Source: Anaeromyxobacter dehalogenans 2CP-C
GTDB taxonomy: Bacteria > Myxococcota > Myxococcia > Myxococcales > Anaeromyxobacteraceae
Length of the DNA stretch: 64,000 nucleotides
NCBI RefSeq assembly: GCF_000013385.1
Contig: NC_007760.1
Coordinates: 3,880,001 to 3,944,000, forward strand
Direction of reading: 5' to 3'
This document shows, piece after piece, positions 35,148-43,976 of this stretch. Each line of letters opens with the position of its first letter. Position 1 is the stretch's first letter. The translations under genes were made by a program, and so were the position numbers. The notes beneath the pieces are model-generated. The model was not told the origin of the DNA. It searched no databases and saw nothing but the letters and a program-made list of their open reading frames with translations.

Positions 35148-36608
35148 GTGAACATGGCCGCCGCCCTCGCCGCGCTCGCCGGCGCCGCCGCCCCGCCCAC
35201 CGGGGCCCCCTTCCCGCCGCCGCTCGACAGCTACGCCGGAGAGGAAGGGCTGTCGCTGTGGGGGGTGCTCCTCCACCGCGCGCAGGCCGAGCCGCTCAAC
35301 GCGGTCGCCACGGCGCTGTTCCTGCTCGCCATCCTCCACACGTTCCTCGCGCCGCGCTTCCTCGCCGCCTCGCACCGCCTGCGCGAGCGGGTGGAGGCGG
35401 CCCACGGCCCCGGCGCGCACAGCGGCAAGGTGGAGGTGCTGCACTTCCTGGGCGAGGTCGAGGCGGTGTTCGGCATCTGGGTGCTGCCGCTCATGATCGC
35501 CATCACCGTCGCGAAGGGCTCGAAGACCGCCGAGGCGTTCCTGGGGCGCGTGAACTTCACCGAGCCGCTGTTCGTGGTGGTGGTGATGGCGCTCGCCTCC
35601 ACCCGGCCGGTGCTGTCGTTCGCCGAGGCGGTGATGGGGCGCGTCGCTCGGCTGGGGGGCGGGACGCCGTTCGCGTGGTGGCTCTCGACGCTCACGCTCG
35701 GGCCGCTGCTCGGGTCGCTCATCACCGAGCCCGCCGCCATGATCATCTGCGCGCTCCTGCTCGGCCGGCGCGTGCTCGACCTCGATCCCACCCGCCGGCT
35801 GCGCTACGCCACGCTGGGCCTGCTGTTCGTGAACGTCTCGGTGGGCGGGACGCTGACGCACTTCGCCGCGCCCCCCGTCCTGATGGTGGCGGCCCGCTTC
35901 GGCTGGGACACGCCGCACATGCTGGCGAACTTCGGCTGGAAGGCGGCCGTGGCCATCGCCCTCTCGAACCTGCTCTACGCCGCGATCTTCCGGAAGGACC
36001 TGCAGGCGCTGGCCGCGCGGGCCGAGGCCGAGGCGGCGGCGCGCGACGCGGGGGCGCGGCCCGACGAGCCGACCCCGCGCTCGCCGGTGTGGATCGTGGT
36101 GGTGCACCTCGTCCTGCTCGCGCTGGTGGTGAAGGCGGCGCACACGCCCCCGCTGTTCGTGGGGCTGTTCCTGTTCTTCATGGCGTTCCACGCCGCCACC
36201 GCCCCACACCAGCAGCCGCTCGACCTGCGCGCGCCCATCCTGGTCGGCTTCTTCCTGGCCGGCCTGGTGGTGCACGGCGCCCTCCAGCAGTGGTGGATCG
36301 CGCCGGTGCTGGGGCGCCTCGACCCGCTGTCGCTGCTGTTCGGCGCGGCAGGCCTGACCGCGTTCAACGACAACGCCGCCATCACCTACCTGGCCTCGCT
36401 GGTGCCGACGTTCGACGCGGCGGCGCGCTACGCGGTGGTGGCGGGCGCCGTGGCGGGCGGCGGCCTGACCGTGATCGCGAACGCGCCCAACCCGGCCGGC
36501 CAGGCCGCGCTCGCGCGCTACTTCCCGGACGGCGTGAAGCCCGCGTCGCTCGCGGCCGCGGCGCTCGCGCCCACCGCGATCGTCCTGGCCTGCTTCCTGT
36601 GGCTGTAG
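35148..36608 (+). CDS. Putative Na+/H+ antiporter (PF07399-like family)
   Basis: A 486-residue polytopic membrane protein with about 11-12 hydrophobic segments. Conserved polar patches inside the helices, GSLITEPAAMI, VSVGGTLTHFAAPP and GLTAFNDNAAITYLASLVP, match the family annotated as putative Na+/H+ antiporter and resemble the ion-transporter superfamily. GTG 35148 is preferred: GGAGGAG (35133-35139) is 8 nt away, versus 14 nt for the ATG at 35154. It is monocistronic, followed by the tandem repeat element. Confidence 0.8.
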   Translation: MNMAAALAALAGAAAPPTGAPFPPPLDSYAGEEGLSLWGVLLHRAQAEPLNAVATALFLLAILHTFLAPRFLAASHRLRERVEAAHGPGAHSGKVEVLHFLGEVEAVFGIWVLPLMIAITVAKGSKTAEAFLGRVNFTEPLFVVVVMALASTRPVLSFAEAVMGRVARLGGGTPFAWWLSTLTLGPLLGSLITEPAAMIICALLLGRRVLDLDPTRRLRYATLGLLFVNVSVGGTLTHFAAPPVLMVAARFGWDTPHMLANFGWKAAVAIALSNLLYAAIFRKDLQALAARAEAEAAARDAGARPDEPTPRSPVWIVVVHLVLLALVVKAAHTPPLFVGLFLFFMAFHAATAPHQQPLDLRAPILVGFFLAGLVVHGALQQWWIAPVLGRLDPLSLLFGAAGLTAFNDNAAITYLASLVPTFDAAARYAVVAGAVAGGGLTVIANAPNPAGQAALARYFPDGVKPASLAAAALAPTAIVLACFLWL

Positions 36609-36708
36609 CCCTTCGACTCCGGCTCGCCTTCGGCTCGCCTACGCTCAGGGTGAGCGGACCCTTCGACTCCGGCTCGCCTTCGGCTCGCCTACGCTCAGGG
36701 TGAGCGGA
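36609..36708. repeat. Perfect tandem duplication of a 50-bp convergent-gap element (type A)
   Basis: Two identical 50-bp units, 36609-36658 and 36659-36708, begin right after the antiporter stop codon. Each starts CCCTTCGACTCCGG and ends with a small hairpin CGCTC-AGGGT-GAGCG. The internal octamer GGCTCGCC occurs twice per unit. Related single elements are at 54390-54470 and 60271-60308. Confidence 0.85.
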
Positions 36709-36721
36709 GATCCTCGAAGCC

Positions 36722-36750
36722 GCTCGTGGTGAGCTCGTCGAACCACGGGC
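36722..36750. repeat. Convergent-gap repeat, type B hairpin (copy 2)
   Basis: GCTCGTGGT (36722-36730) pairs with ACCACGGGC (36742-36750) around GAGCTCGTCGA. Compared with copy 1, a C-G pair is replaced by T-A on both arms, a compensatory change. It ends 1 bp before the stop codon of the DUF481 gene. Confidence 0.7.
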
Positions 36751-36751
36751 G

Positions 36752-37543
36752 TCAGAACGCGACCTCGACGGTGGCGCCGAGCGCGGTGTCGGTGCGCACC
36801 TTGCCCGGCGCGGGCGCCGAGTCGTAGGCCACCTGGTAGGACAGGCCGAAGCTCACCGCCTTCACCAGGCGGCTGGCGAGCTTGGTCAGCGACCGCACCT
36901 GCCACCGCTCGCCGTCGGTGACGTTCGCGAGCACCTCGGCCTCCTGCACCAGCTTCACGTGGTCGGAGAAGCCGTAGCGGAACGCGAGGCCGGCGCGCGG
37001 CGACACCGCCTCGACGTCGGGAAGGTCGCCCTCGGGCGCCTCCGCGGTCCCGTAGTACTGCCAGCGCGCGTCGTAGGTGTAGCGCACGCCCAGGTCGGTG
37101 CGGAGGAACAGCTCGCCCCCCGCGTCCTGCTTCCGGTCCAGCCACAGCCAGCCGGCGCCGGCCTCGCCGTACGCCCGGTACTCCAGGCTGGCCACGTGGT
37201 CGGTCTCCGCGCCGCCCAGGGCGAACACCGTGACGTGCTCCGCGACCTTGCGGTCGGCGCGGAGCTGGCCGGTCGCCCCGAGCGCCACGGTCTCCGCGGG
37301 CTGGTCGCGGCTGGCCGGGCGCGTCCGCCCGTACACGCCGGTGGCCTTCCCGGCCAGGGTCCACCCGCCCGCCTCGCGCTGCGCGCTCGCCGCGCCGTTC
37401 ATGGTGGTGGTCTCGGCGTTGCCGGTGAGCACGATCACGCCCGCGCCCACCACGCCCGACCACTCCGGCCCGGGCTTCGCCGGCGCGTCCGCGGCCGCGG
37501 CCAGCGCCGGCGCGAGCAGCGCCACCCACGCAGTCCTCTTCAT
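36752..37543 (-). CDS. DUF481 (YdiY-like) outer-membrane beta-barrel protein
   Basis: 263 residues with a signal peptide (to about residue 20), then the DUF481 opening GVVGAGVIVLTGNAETTTMNG and regularly spaced amphipathic strands ending in the aromatic C-terminal VEVAF, the usual Phe-terminated barrel signal. Residues ~225-245 contain SFGLSYQVAYDSAP, typical of the family. Function is unknown for the whole family. SD GGAGG lies ~10 nt before the ATG at 37543. It converges on the antiporter gene with the repeat cluster in between. Confidence 0.85.
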   Translation of the reverse strand: MKRTAWVALLAPALAAAADAPAKPGPEWSGVVGAGVIVLTGNAETTTMNGAASAQREAGGWTLAGKATGVYGRTRPASRDQPAETVALGATGQLRADRKVAEHVTVFALGGAETDHVASLEYRAYGEAGAGWLWLDRKQDAGGELFLRTDLGVRYTYDARWQYYGTAEAPEGDLPDVEAVSPRAGLAFRYGFSDHVKLVQEAEVLANVTDGERWQVRSLTKLASRLVKAVSFGLSYQVAYDSAPAPGKVRTDTALGATVEVAF

Positions 37544-37669
37544 CCGGTTCGTCCTCCTCCCTCCCTGATACCCGGCCGGCGGTGGGACGGGCAACCGGTC
37601 GCAGCGCCGCAGCGCGCCCGTCCCGCGCGGCTGGCGCCGCGGGCGCGCACGCGGTACGAAGGCGCACGC

Positions 37670-40255
37670 ATGTCCACGCCCAGCCCCTCGCCCGCGTCCG
37701 GCCCCGAGCCCCTGCGCGCCCCGCTCGCGGCGCTGCTCCCGCCCGCGGGGGCGCCGCCGCTCCCGCCCGACGCGGTGCTCGACCGCTTCGTGTCGTGGGT
37801 CGCCTCCACCGGGCTCTCGCTCTACCCGCACCAGGAGGAGGCGATCCTCTCGCTCCTGGACGGCGACCACCTCGTGCTCTCCACCCCGACCGGCTCGGGC
37901 AAGTCGCTGGTCGCGACGTTCCTCCACTTCCAGGCGATGGCCGCCGGGCAGCGGTCCTTCTACACCTGCCCGATCAAGGCGCTCGTCAACGAGAAGTTCT
38001 TCGACCTGTGCCGGCTGTTCGGCCCGGAGAACGTGGGGATGATGACCGGCGACGGCGCGGTGAACCGCGACGCGCCCATCGTCTGCTGCACCGCCGAGAT
38101 CCTGATGAACCTGGCGGTGCGCGAGGCCGAGCCGCCCGTGGACGCGGTGGTGATGGACGAGTTCCACTACTACGGCGACCGCGAGCGCGGGGTGGCCTGG
38201 CAGGTGCCGCTCCTGGTGCTGGAGCGGGCGCGCTTCCTGCTCATGTCCGCCACGCTCGGCGACACGCGCGCCATCGAGGCCTCGCTGCGCGAGGTGACGG
38301 GGCGGGAGGTGGCGGCGGTCCGGAACGCGGCGCGGCCGGTGCCGCTCGAGCACGAGTGGCGCGAGACGCCGCTGCACGAGACCATCGAGGAGCTGGTCAC
38401 GTCGAGCCGGGCGCCCATCTACCTCGTGAACTTCACCCAGCGCGCCGCCGCCGAGCAGGCGCAGAACCTCATGAGCGCGAACTTCTCCTCGAAGGAGGAG
38501 AAGGCGCGCATCGCCGAGGCGCTGGCAGGGGCCCGCTTCGACTCGCCCTACGGCAAGGAGCTGCAGCGCTTCCTGCGGCACGGGATCGGGCTGCACCACG
38601 CCGGCCTGCTCCCGCGGTACCGGCTGCTCGTCGAGAAGCTCGCGCAGGGCGGGCTGCTGAAGGTGGTCTCCGGCACCGACACGCTGGGCATGGGCGTCAA
38701 CATCCCCATCCGCACGGTGCTCTTCACCCAGCTCTGCAAGTTCGACGGGACGAAGACCGCCATCCTCACCTCGCGCGACTTCCACCAGATCTCCGGGCGC
38801 GCCGGCCGGAAGGGCTTCGACGAGCGCGGGTACGTGGTGGCGCAGGCCCCCGAGCACGTGGTCGAGAACAAGAAGCTCGCCGAGAAGGCCGCCGCCGGGA
38901 AGAAGGTCGTCAAGAAGCAGCCGCCCACCAAGGGCTACGTGCACTTCGACCGGAACACCTTCCAGCGGCTGCAGGAGAAGGAGCCGGAGGCGCTGGAGAG
39001 CCGCTTCGAGCCGACGTTCGCGCTGCTCGTGAACCTGCTGCAGAGCGAGACCACGCGGGTGGGCGGCGGCTACGGCCGGCTGGTCGAGATCATCGCCCGC
39101 TCGCACGGCAACGACTACGTGCGCGCGCGCCACCGGCGCGTGGCCGCCCAGCGCCTCCGCACGCTCCGGGCCGCGGGGCTGGTCGAGGTGCGCCGGATCG
39201 AGGGCTACCGCGGCGCCTACCTGCGGCCCGCGTCCGGCCTGCAGCGCGACTTCTCGCTGTTCCACACGCTCGCGCTGTACCTGCTCGACACGCTGCCCGC
39301 CATCCCGCGCGAGCGCGAGACCTACGCGCTCGACGTCCTCTCCATGGTGGAGTCGATCCTGGAGGACCCGGACGTCATCCTGTGGAAGCAGCTCGACCGC
39401 GCCCGCGGCGAGGCCGTCGCCGAGATGAAGGCGCGCGGCATGGAGTACGACGAGCGCATGGCCGAGCTGGAGAAGGTCGAGTACCCGAAGCCCAACCGCG
39501 ACTTCGTCTACGCCACCTTCAACGAGTTCGCCGCGAAGCACCCCTGGGTCGGCGCCGAGAACATCCGCCCGAAGTCGGTGGCGCGCGAGATGGTCGAGCG
39601 GTTCATGACGTTCGCGGACTACGTGCGCGAGTACGAGCTGCAGCGCTCGGAGGGGGTGGTGCTGCGCTACCTCTCGGAGGCGTACAAGACGCTGGTCCAG
39701 ACCGTCCCCGAGACCTACCGCGACGACGCGCTCCTCGACGTGATCGCGTTCCTGCGCGCGACCGTGCGCGGCGTGGACTCCTCGCTCATCGACGAGTGGG
39801 AGCGCATGCGCGACCCGGCGTACCAGGCGGCCGCGGTGGACGCCCGCGCGGCCGTCGCCGCGACGCTGGGGCCGCCGCCGGTCTGGGCCGACCCGCGCGC
39901 GTTCGCGGCGCGGATCCGCAACGAGCTGCACGCGCTGCTCGTGGCGCTCGCGCGGAAGGACCACGCCGCGGCGGTGGCGGCGCTCGCGCCCGGCGCGGAG
40001 TGGACGCCGGCCAGCCTCGAGGCGGCCATGGCGCCGTACTGGGAGGCGCACCCGCGCATCGACGTGACCCCGGCCGCGCGCCGGCCGCACAACACGTTCG
40101 TGAAGGAGCTGGGCCCGCGCCGCTGGGAGGCGGTGCAGCGGATCGTGGACGAGGCCGGCGAGGTGGACTGGGCCATCACCTGCGAGATCGACCTCACCGA
40201 GCCGCCCCGCGATCCCGACCAGCCGCTGCTCGCGCTGGTCCGCGTCGGCCCCTGA
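37670..40255 (+). CDS. Ski2-like DEAD/DEAH helicase with DUF3516 C-terminal region
   Basis: 861 residues. RecA domain 1 carries Q-like YPHQEEAI, Walker A TPTGSGKS (~residue 75), the DEFH box in VVMDEFHYYGD and SAT motif LLMSATLG. Domain 2 has HHAGLLPRYR, GTDTLGMGVNIP and motif VI QISGRAGRKGF. This Ski2/Mtr4-like layout suggests an RNA helicase for turnover or ribosome-related work. The long C-terminal half matches the DUF3516 family in actinobacteria and myxobacteria (inference from pattern). It ends with an NTF2-like segment. No SD precedes the ATG; TACGAA lies 9 nt upstream. Confidence 0.85.
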   Translation: MSTPSPSPASGPEPLRAPLAALLPPAGAPPLPPDAVLDRFVSWVASTGLSLYPHQEEAILSLLDGDHLVLSTPTGSGKSLVATFLHFQAMAAGQRSFYTCPIKALVNEKFFDLCRLFGPENVGMMTGDGAVNRDAPIVCCTAEILMNLAVREAEPPVDAVVMDEFHYYGDRERGVAWQVPLLVLERARFLLMSATLGDTRAIEASLREVTGREVAAVRNAARPVPLEHEWRETPLHETIEELVTSSRAPIYLVNFTQRAAAEQAQNLMSANFSSKEEKARIAEALAGARFDSPYGKELQRFLRHGIGLHHAGLLPRYRLLVEKLAQGGLLKVVSGTDTLGMGVNIPIRTVLFTQLCKFDGTKTAILTSRDFHQISGRAGRKGFDERGYVVAQAPEHVVENKKLAEKAAAGKKVVKKQPPTKGYVHFDRNTFQRLQEKEPEALESRFEPTFALLVNLLQSETTRVGGGYGRLVEIIARSHGNDYVRARHRRVAAQRLRTLRAAGLVEVRRIEGYRGAYLRPASGLQRDFSLFHTLALYLLDTLPAIPRERETYALDVLSMVESILEDPDVILWKQLDRARGEAVAEMKARGMEYDERMAELEKVEYPKPNRDFVYATFNEFAAKHPWVGAENIRPKSVAREMVERFMTFADYVREYELQRSEGVVLRYLSEAYKTLVQTVPETYRDDALLDVIAFLRATVRGVDSSLIDEWERMRDPAYQAAAVDARAAVAATLGPPPVWADPRAFAARIRNELHALLVALARKDHAAAVAALAPGAEWTPASLEAAMAPYWEAHPRIDVTPAARRPHNTFVKELGPRRWEAVQRIVDEAGEVDWAITCEIDLTEPPRDPDQPLLALVRVGP

Positions 40256-40270
40256 GCCGCGCCGCGCGGG

Positions 40271-41023
40271 CTACGGCCGGAACGCGGCCGGGTCGATCCG
40301 GGCCGGGAGCTCCACCTTCTCGAGCACCGTCTCGCCGGTGGTCTGGCCGTTCGCCCAGTTGCCCTCGCGGAACGCCACCAGCACGCCGTCCACGGTGCGG
40401 AAGTCCGAGTAGGTGGTGACGAACTCGACCGGCGCGCCGCCGCGCGAGGCGCCGCGGGAGCGCAGGATCCGGCCGGTGGCCGGGTCGATGCCCGCCTCCA
40501 CCACCACCCCCGGCGCGACCTCCAGCGCCAGGACCCGCAGCGTCGCCCCGTCCGCCTCCCACGCGCCGCGGTCCTCGACCTTGTTCTCCCAGGCGGCGAG
40601 CAGCGCCGGCAGGTCGAGCCGCGCGGCCTGCAGGATCATCGACATCAGGAACGGGCCGCCCACCTCCTCGCCGAAGCGCCAGCCGCGGCCGCCGTCCAGC
40701 ACCCGGACCTCCACCGGCGCGCCCGGGAACGCGATCTCGACGCGCAGCTTGCCCGACCGCTGGTAGACGCGGGTGATGCGCCCGGGCTGCCCCGGGTGCA
40801 GCAGCGAGGTGACCGTGCCCTCCTCCCGGACGCGGGCGAGCCGGACCACCGCCTTCTTCCCGCCGTAGGCCGCGACGCAGCGCTCCACCAGCGCGTGGAC
40901 CTCGGCCCGCGCCGCGGCGGCGGGCGGCTGCGCGGCGGCCGGGGCGGCGGGCGCGCCGGCGGCGGGCAGGGAGGGGGCGGCGGCGAGGACGAGCGCGGCG
41001 AGCGCGAGCGCAGCGGTGGGCAC
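40271..41023 (-). CDS. Periplasmic LolA/outer-membrane-lipoprotein-sorting-like protein
   Basis: 250 residues: a signal peptide, an Ala/Pro spacer and a domain (~55-250) opening AAYGGKKAVVRLARVREEGTV with a following beta-rich region and a late DFRTVDGVLVAFRE strand, the pattern of LolA-like or DUF-type lipid-binding half-barrels. Its partner lipoprotein is unknown. The GTG at 41023 has GGAGG 5-6 nt upstream and starts the signal peptide; the longer frame upstream is unsupported. It converges on the Ski2-like helicase with a 15 bp gap. Confidence 0.75.
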   Translation of the reverse strand: MPTAALALAALVLAAAPSLPAAGAPAAPAAAQPPAAAARAEVHALVERCVAAYGGKKAVVRLARVREEGTVTSLLHPGQPGRITRVYQRSGKLRVEIAFPGAPVEVRVLDGGRGWRFGEEVGGPFLMSMILQAARLDLPALLAAWENKVEDRGAWEADGATLRVLALEVAPGVVVEAGIDPATGRILRSRGASRGGAPVEFVTTYSDFRTVDGVLVAFREGNWANGQTTGETVLEKVELPARIDPAAFRP

Positions 41024-41130
41024 GGGGACCTCCGGATCGGGCGGCGGGGCGGCGGCCAGTGTCGTGGCTGGGCGGGCGGAAGGCAACCGCGGCGTGCCCG
41101 CGCGGCGGCCCGGGGCCACCGTGATCCGGC

Positions 41131-41400
41131 GTGACCGAGCTCCTCGGCTGGCTCAGCTCCGCGGTGCTGCTCGCCACGCTCGCCCGCCAGGTGCACAAGC
41201 AGTGGCGGGAGGGCACCGGCGCGGGCGTCTCGCGCTGGCTCTTCGCCGGGCAGACCACCGCGTCCGCCGGGTTCACGCTCTACAGCCTGCTGGTGGGCAA
41301 CTGGGTCTTCGTGGTGACGAACGCGCTCATCCTGGCGAGCGCGATCGCCGGCGTGGCGATCACGGTGCGGCAGCGGCGGGCCCGTCCGCAGGGTACGTGA
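41131..41400 (+). CDS. SemiSWEET / PQ-loop repeat membrane protein
   Basis: 89 residues forming one triple-helix bundle: TELLGWLSSAVLLATLARQV, then SRWLFAGQTTASAGFTLYSL and a third helix from GNWVFVVTNALILASA. The RQVHKQWREGTG loop stands where PQ-loop proteins have PQ. Such half-size units dimerise to form sugar transporters or uncharacterised carriers. The GTG start at 41131 has no SD. Its 3' end overlaps the convergent DUF488 gene by 41 bp. Confidence 0.75.
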   Translation: MTELLGWLSSAVLLATLARQVHKQWREGTGAGVSRWLFAGQTTASAGFTLYSLLVGNWVFVVTNALILASAIAGVAITVRQRRARPQGT

Positions 41401-41896
41401 CGCGCCGCCCGTCCACCCGCGCGAACGGGGTGAGCCGGTGCGGGCGCGTCCGCCCGGGGCCGGTCACGTGCTCCACCACCACGCCGCGCGCCAGGAGCGC
41501 GTCCGCCACGAGCGAGCGGTGGCAGCGCCAGGGGACCGCCTCGGCGCAGACCAGCGCCACCGGCCCGCGGCGCGCCAGCTCGCGCAGCTCGAGCAGCCCC
41601 TCCTCGAACTCCGGCGTGCCCATGTGGTCGGCGTAGCCGCGGAAGCTCGCGTTGCGCCAGGCGCCGTTCGGCGAGTCTCGCCGCGCGTGGCGCAGGCCGC
41701 CGAGCCGCGGGAGGTGTGCGTAGCCGATCCCCGCCGACGCGAGCGCCGCGCGCAGCGCGGGCCCCTCGTACTGCGGGTTCGCGCGCGAGCGGGGGATGGT
41801 GCGGATGTCGGCCACCGTCACGGCGCCGACCGACCGCAGCAGGTCGAGGAAGGCGTCGATGGGGCGGGTGGAGTGCCCGAGCGCGAGCACGCGCAC
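41360..41896 (-). CDS. DUF488 family protein
   Basis: 178 residues of the DUF488 family. The strand-helix opening VRVLALGHSTRPIDAFLDLL, DIRTIPRSRANPQYEG and the Cys-rich CAEAVPWRCHRSLVADALLARG are family hallmarks; the C-x(n)-W-R-C-H-R motif is conserved and may be catalytic or metal-binding. Function is unknown in general. The GTG at 41896 is chosen because it starts directly at the first conserved strand; two upstream ATGs (41965, 41977) would add an unstructured extension. It overlaps the SemiSWEET gene convergently. Confidence 0.78.
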   Translation of the reverse strand: MRVLALGHSTRPIDAFLDLLRSVGAVTVADIRTIPRSRANPQYEGPALRAALASAGIGYAHLPRLGGLRHARRDSPNGAWRNASFRGYADHMGTPEFEEGLLELRELARRGPVALVCAEAVPWRCHRSLVADALLARGVVVEHVTGPGRTRPHRLTPFARVDGRRVTYPADGPAAAAP

Positions 41897-42061
41897 CCCG
41901 CCCCAGCCCGGCGCCGCCCTGCGGCGCGGCGCGTCCGCCGACCCGGCAGATGCCCGCGAGACCATGGACGGTTGCATGCCGCCGCGGCGGCGCGGGCGCA
42001 CGGATCCGGGATCCGCCGTCCGGCCGGAACCCTTCCGCCCGGTCCCGGCTCCCACCCCTCC

Positions 42062-42388
42062 ATGAGTGCCTCCACCGAGACGACTCCCACGATCGAGGTG
42101 ACCGACGCGGCGCGAACCGCGCTGCTCGAGCACCTCTCCCGCGACCCGCACAGCCGCTACGTCCGCATCCACGTCGGCCACGGTTGAGGTGGCGTCAGCT
42201 ACCAACTGACTCTGGACGAGTCGGCCGACCCCGAGCGCGACGCGCTCATCGAGCAGGACGGGATCACGTTCCTCGCGGAGCACCGGCAGAAGCACCTCAT
42301 CCCGGGCCTCCGCATCGAGGTGCAGAAGGTGTTCGGGCGCGAGGGCCTGGTCGCCTGGAACACGGCCTGGGAGGGCGGCGCCTGCTGA
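42062..42388 (+). CDS. HesB/IscA-like protein with in-frame TGA, probable selenoprotein
   Basis: Reading through the TGA at 42185-42187 gives a continuous 108-residue protein with selenocysteine at position 42. Upstream TDAARTALLEHL and RYVRIHVGHG, then U, then GGVSYQLTLDE match the HesB/IscA fold, and U replaces the conserved first Cys of the GGCSG-type motif. Homology on both sides of the TGA argues against a truncated gene. Seven base pairs of stem with a 5-nt loop (42206-42224) start 19 nt after the TGA. Of the two other Fe-S cysteines, only a C-terminal Cys107-108 region (GGAC) remains, so iron-sulfur assembly is uncertain. HesB-like selenoproteins are known from related bacteria. Confidence 0.85.
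42206..42224 (+). promoter_or_regulatory. Candidate bacterial SECIS hairpin
   Basis: CTGACTC pairs with GAGTCGG (seven pairs, one wobble) around the loop TGGAC. The loop begins 25 nt after the TGA and has G at its second position, both in line with the bacterial SECIS consensus. Confidence 0.65.
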
Positions 42389-42441
42389 TCCCTCGCCGGC
42401 CCGCGCGCGCGCCGGCGCTTGACGCTTCCCAGCCGTTGCGG

Positions 42442-42471
42442 TTGACAAGGACCGGCCGGAAGGCCGATACC
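42442..42471 (+). promoter_or_regulatory. Promoter for the small gene at 42484
   Basis: A consensus -35 TTGACA (42442-42447) and -10 GATACC (42466-42471) are 18 bp apart. The ATG is only 12 nt past the -10, so the 5' leader would be about 5 nt or less. Confidence 0.55.
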
Positions 42472-42483
42472 CGTCCTCCGACC

Positions 42484-42873
42484 ATGCAACCGAAGCCTCG
42501 GGAAGGTCCGCGCTGGGCGCGCGGGCAGAAGTTCACGCTGTCGCCCGCCGGGCGCGACGCCGAGGAGGCGTACCGCGCCGCGGTGCTGGGCGCGCGTGGC
42601 GCCGGGCGCGCGGTGCTGGACGGCGCGCTGGCCGGCTGGGCCTCCCCGCGCGCGGTGGAGCCGGGCGACGGCGTGCTGCTCGCCGAGCTGAAGGGCAAGC
42701 CGCGCGGCCTCTCCGAGCTGGGCCACGCCCTCGACGACGCCGGCATCCCGGGCGCCGAGGTCCGGGCCGCGCTCGACCGGCTGGTCCGCGCGGGCCTCGC
42801 CGAGCTGGTCCCGCTCGCCTCGCAGCTCGAGGCGCAGCGCGCGCCGCCGCCGCCGGCCACCGGCCGCTGGTAG
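42484..42873 (+). CDS. Small basic hypothetical protein with a winged-helix-like C-terminus
   Basis: 129 residues, unrecognised. The C-terminal half (LAELKGKPRGLSELGHALDD, then VRAALDRLVRAGLAELVPL) has the spacing of a winged helix, so DNA binding is possible. The N-terminus is basic and Gly/Arg-rich. It is preceded by a consensus-like promoter and has no SD, so it may be read from a leaderless message. It converges on the ArfB-like gene. Confidence 0.6.
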   Translation: MQPKPREGPRWARGQKFTLSPAGRDAEEAYRAAVLGARGAGRAVLDGALAGWASPRAVEPGDGVLLAELKGKPRGLSELGHALDDAGIPGAEVRAALDRLVRAGLAELVPLASQLEAQRAPPPPATGRW

Positions 42874-42888
42874 CGGCCCGCCCCGGCC

Positions 42889-43256
42889 TCACTCCCACCC
42901 GCGCCGCGAGGCCTTCCGCTCGCCGCGGCGCTTCTTCTCGGTGAGGCGCCGCTCCTTCGCGCCGCGCGTCGGCTTGGTGGGCCGGCGCGGCTTGGGGCGG
43001 TGCGCGAGCGGCTGGAGGCGCGCGCGCAGCCGCTCCAGCGCGGCGCCGCGGTTCTGCAGCTGGCTGCGCCGCTCGGTGGCGGTCACCGTGATCTCGGTGG
43101 GCCGGTGCACCAGCCGCACGCCGCTCTCGGTCTTGTTGCGGTGCTGGCCGCCGGGCCCGCCGCCCACGAAGAAGCTCTCGTCGCACTCGGCGAGCAGCGC
43201 CTCGTCGGACAGGGCGAGCGCCCGGCGGGCCTCGGCCCGCAGCGCCTCGGGGACCG

Positions 43257-43260
<4 letters not shown>
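42889..43260 (-). CDS. arfB: Release-factor-like peptidyl-tRNA hydrolase (ArfB/YaeJ-like)
   Basis: 123 residues with the catalytic GGQ loop in [21 protein letters not shown] and a Lys/Arg-rich C-terminal tail that in ArfB enters the mRNA channel of stalled ribosomes. It lacks the codon-recognition domains of RF1/RF2, so ribosome rescue or a related hydrolase role is expected. Its ATG at 43260 overlaps the ABC ATPase stop by 4 nt, an unusual coupling to a transport operon. PrfH-like proteins are an alternative. Confidence 0.82.

Positions 43261-43968
<708 letters not shown>

Positions 43969-43976
<8 letters not shown>

Noticed and set aside
36609-36708. A CRISPR array.
   Set aside because: The two 50-bp units are directly abutting with no spacers and are related to dispersed hairpins.
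42062-42187. A short protein ending at the TGA, or a pseudogene by nonsense mutation.
   Set aside because: Homology continues in frame after the TGA to a normal stop, and the TGA falls on the conserved Cys, which is the typical selenocysteine position.
42194-42210. Hairpin GTCAG with CTGAC as the SECIS.
   Set aside because: Its loop begins 11 nt after the TGA and has no G in its first two bases; the stem at 42206-42224 fits better.
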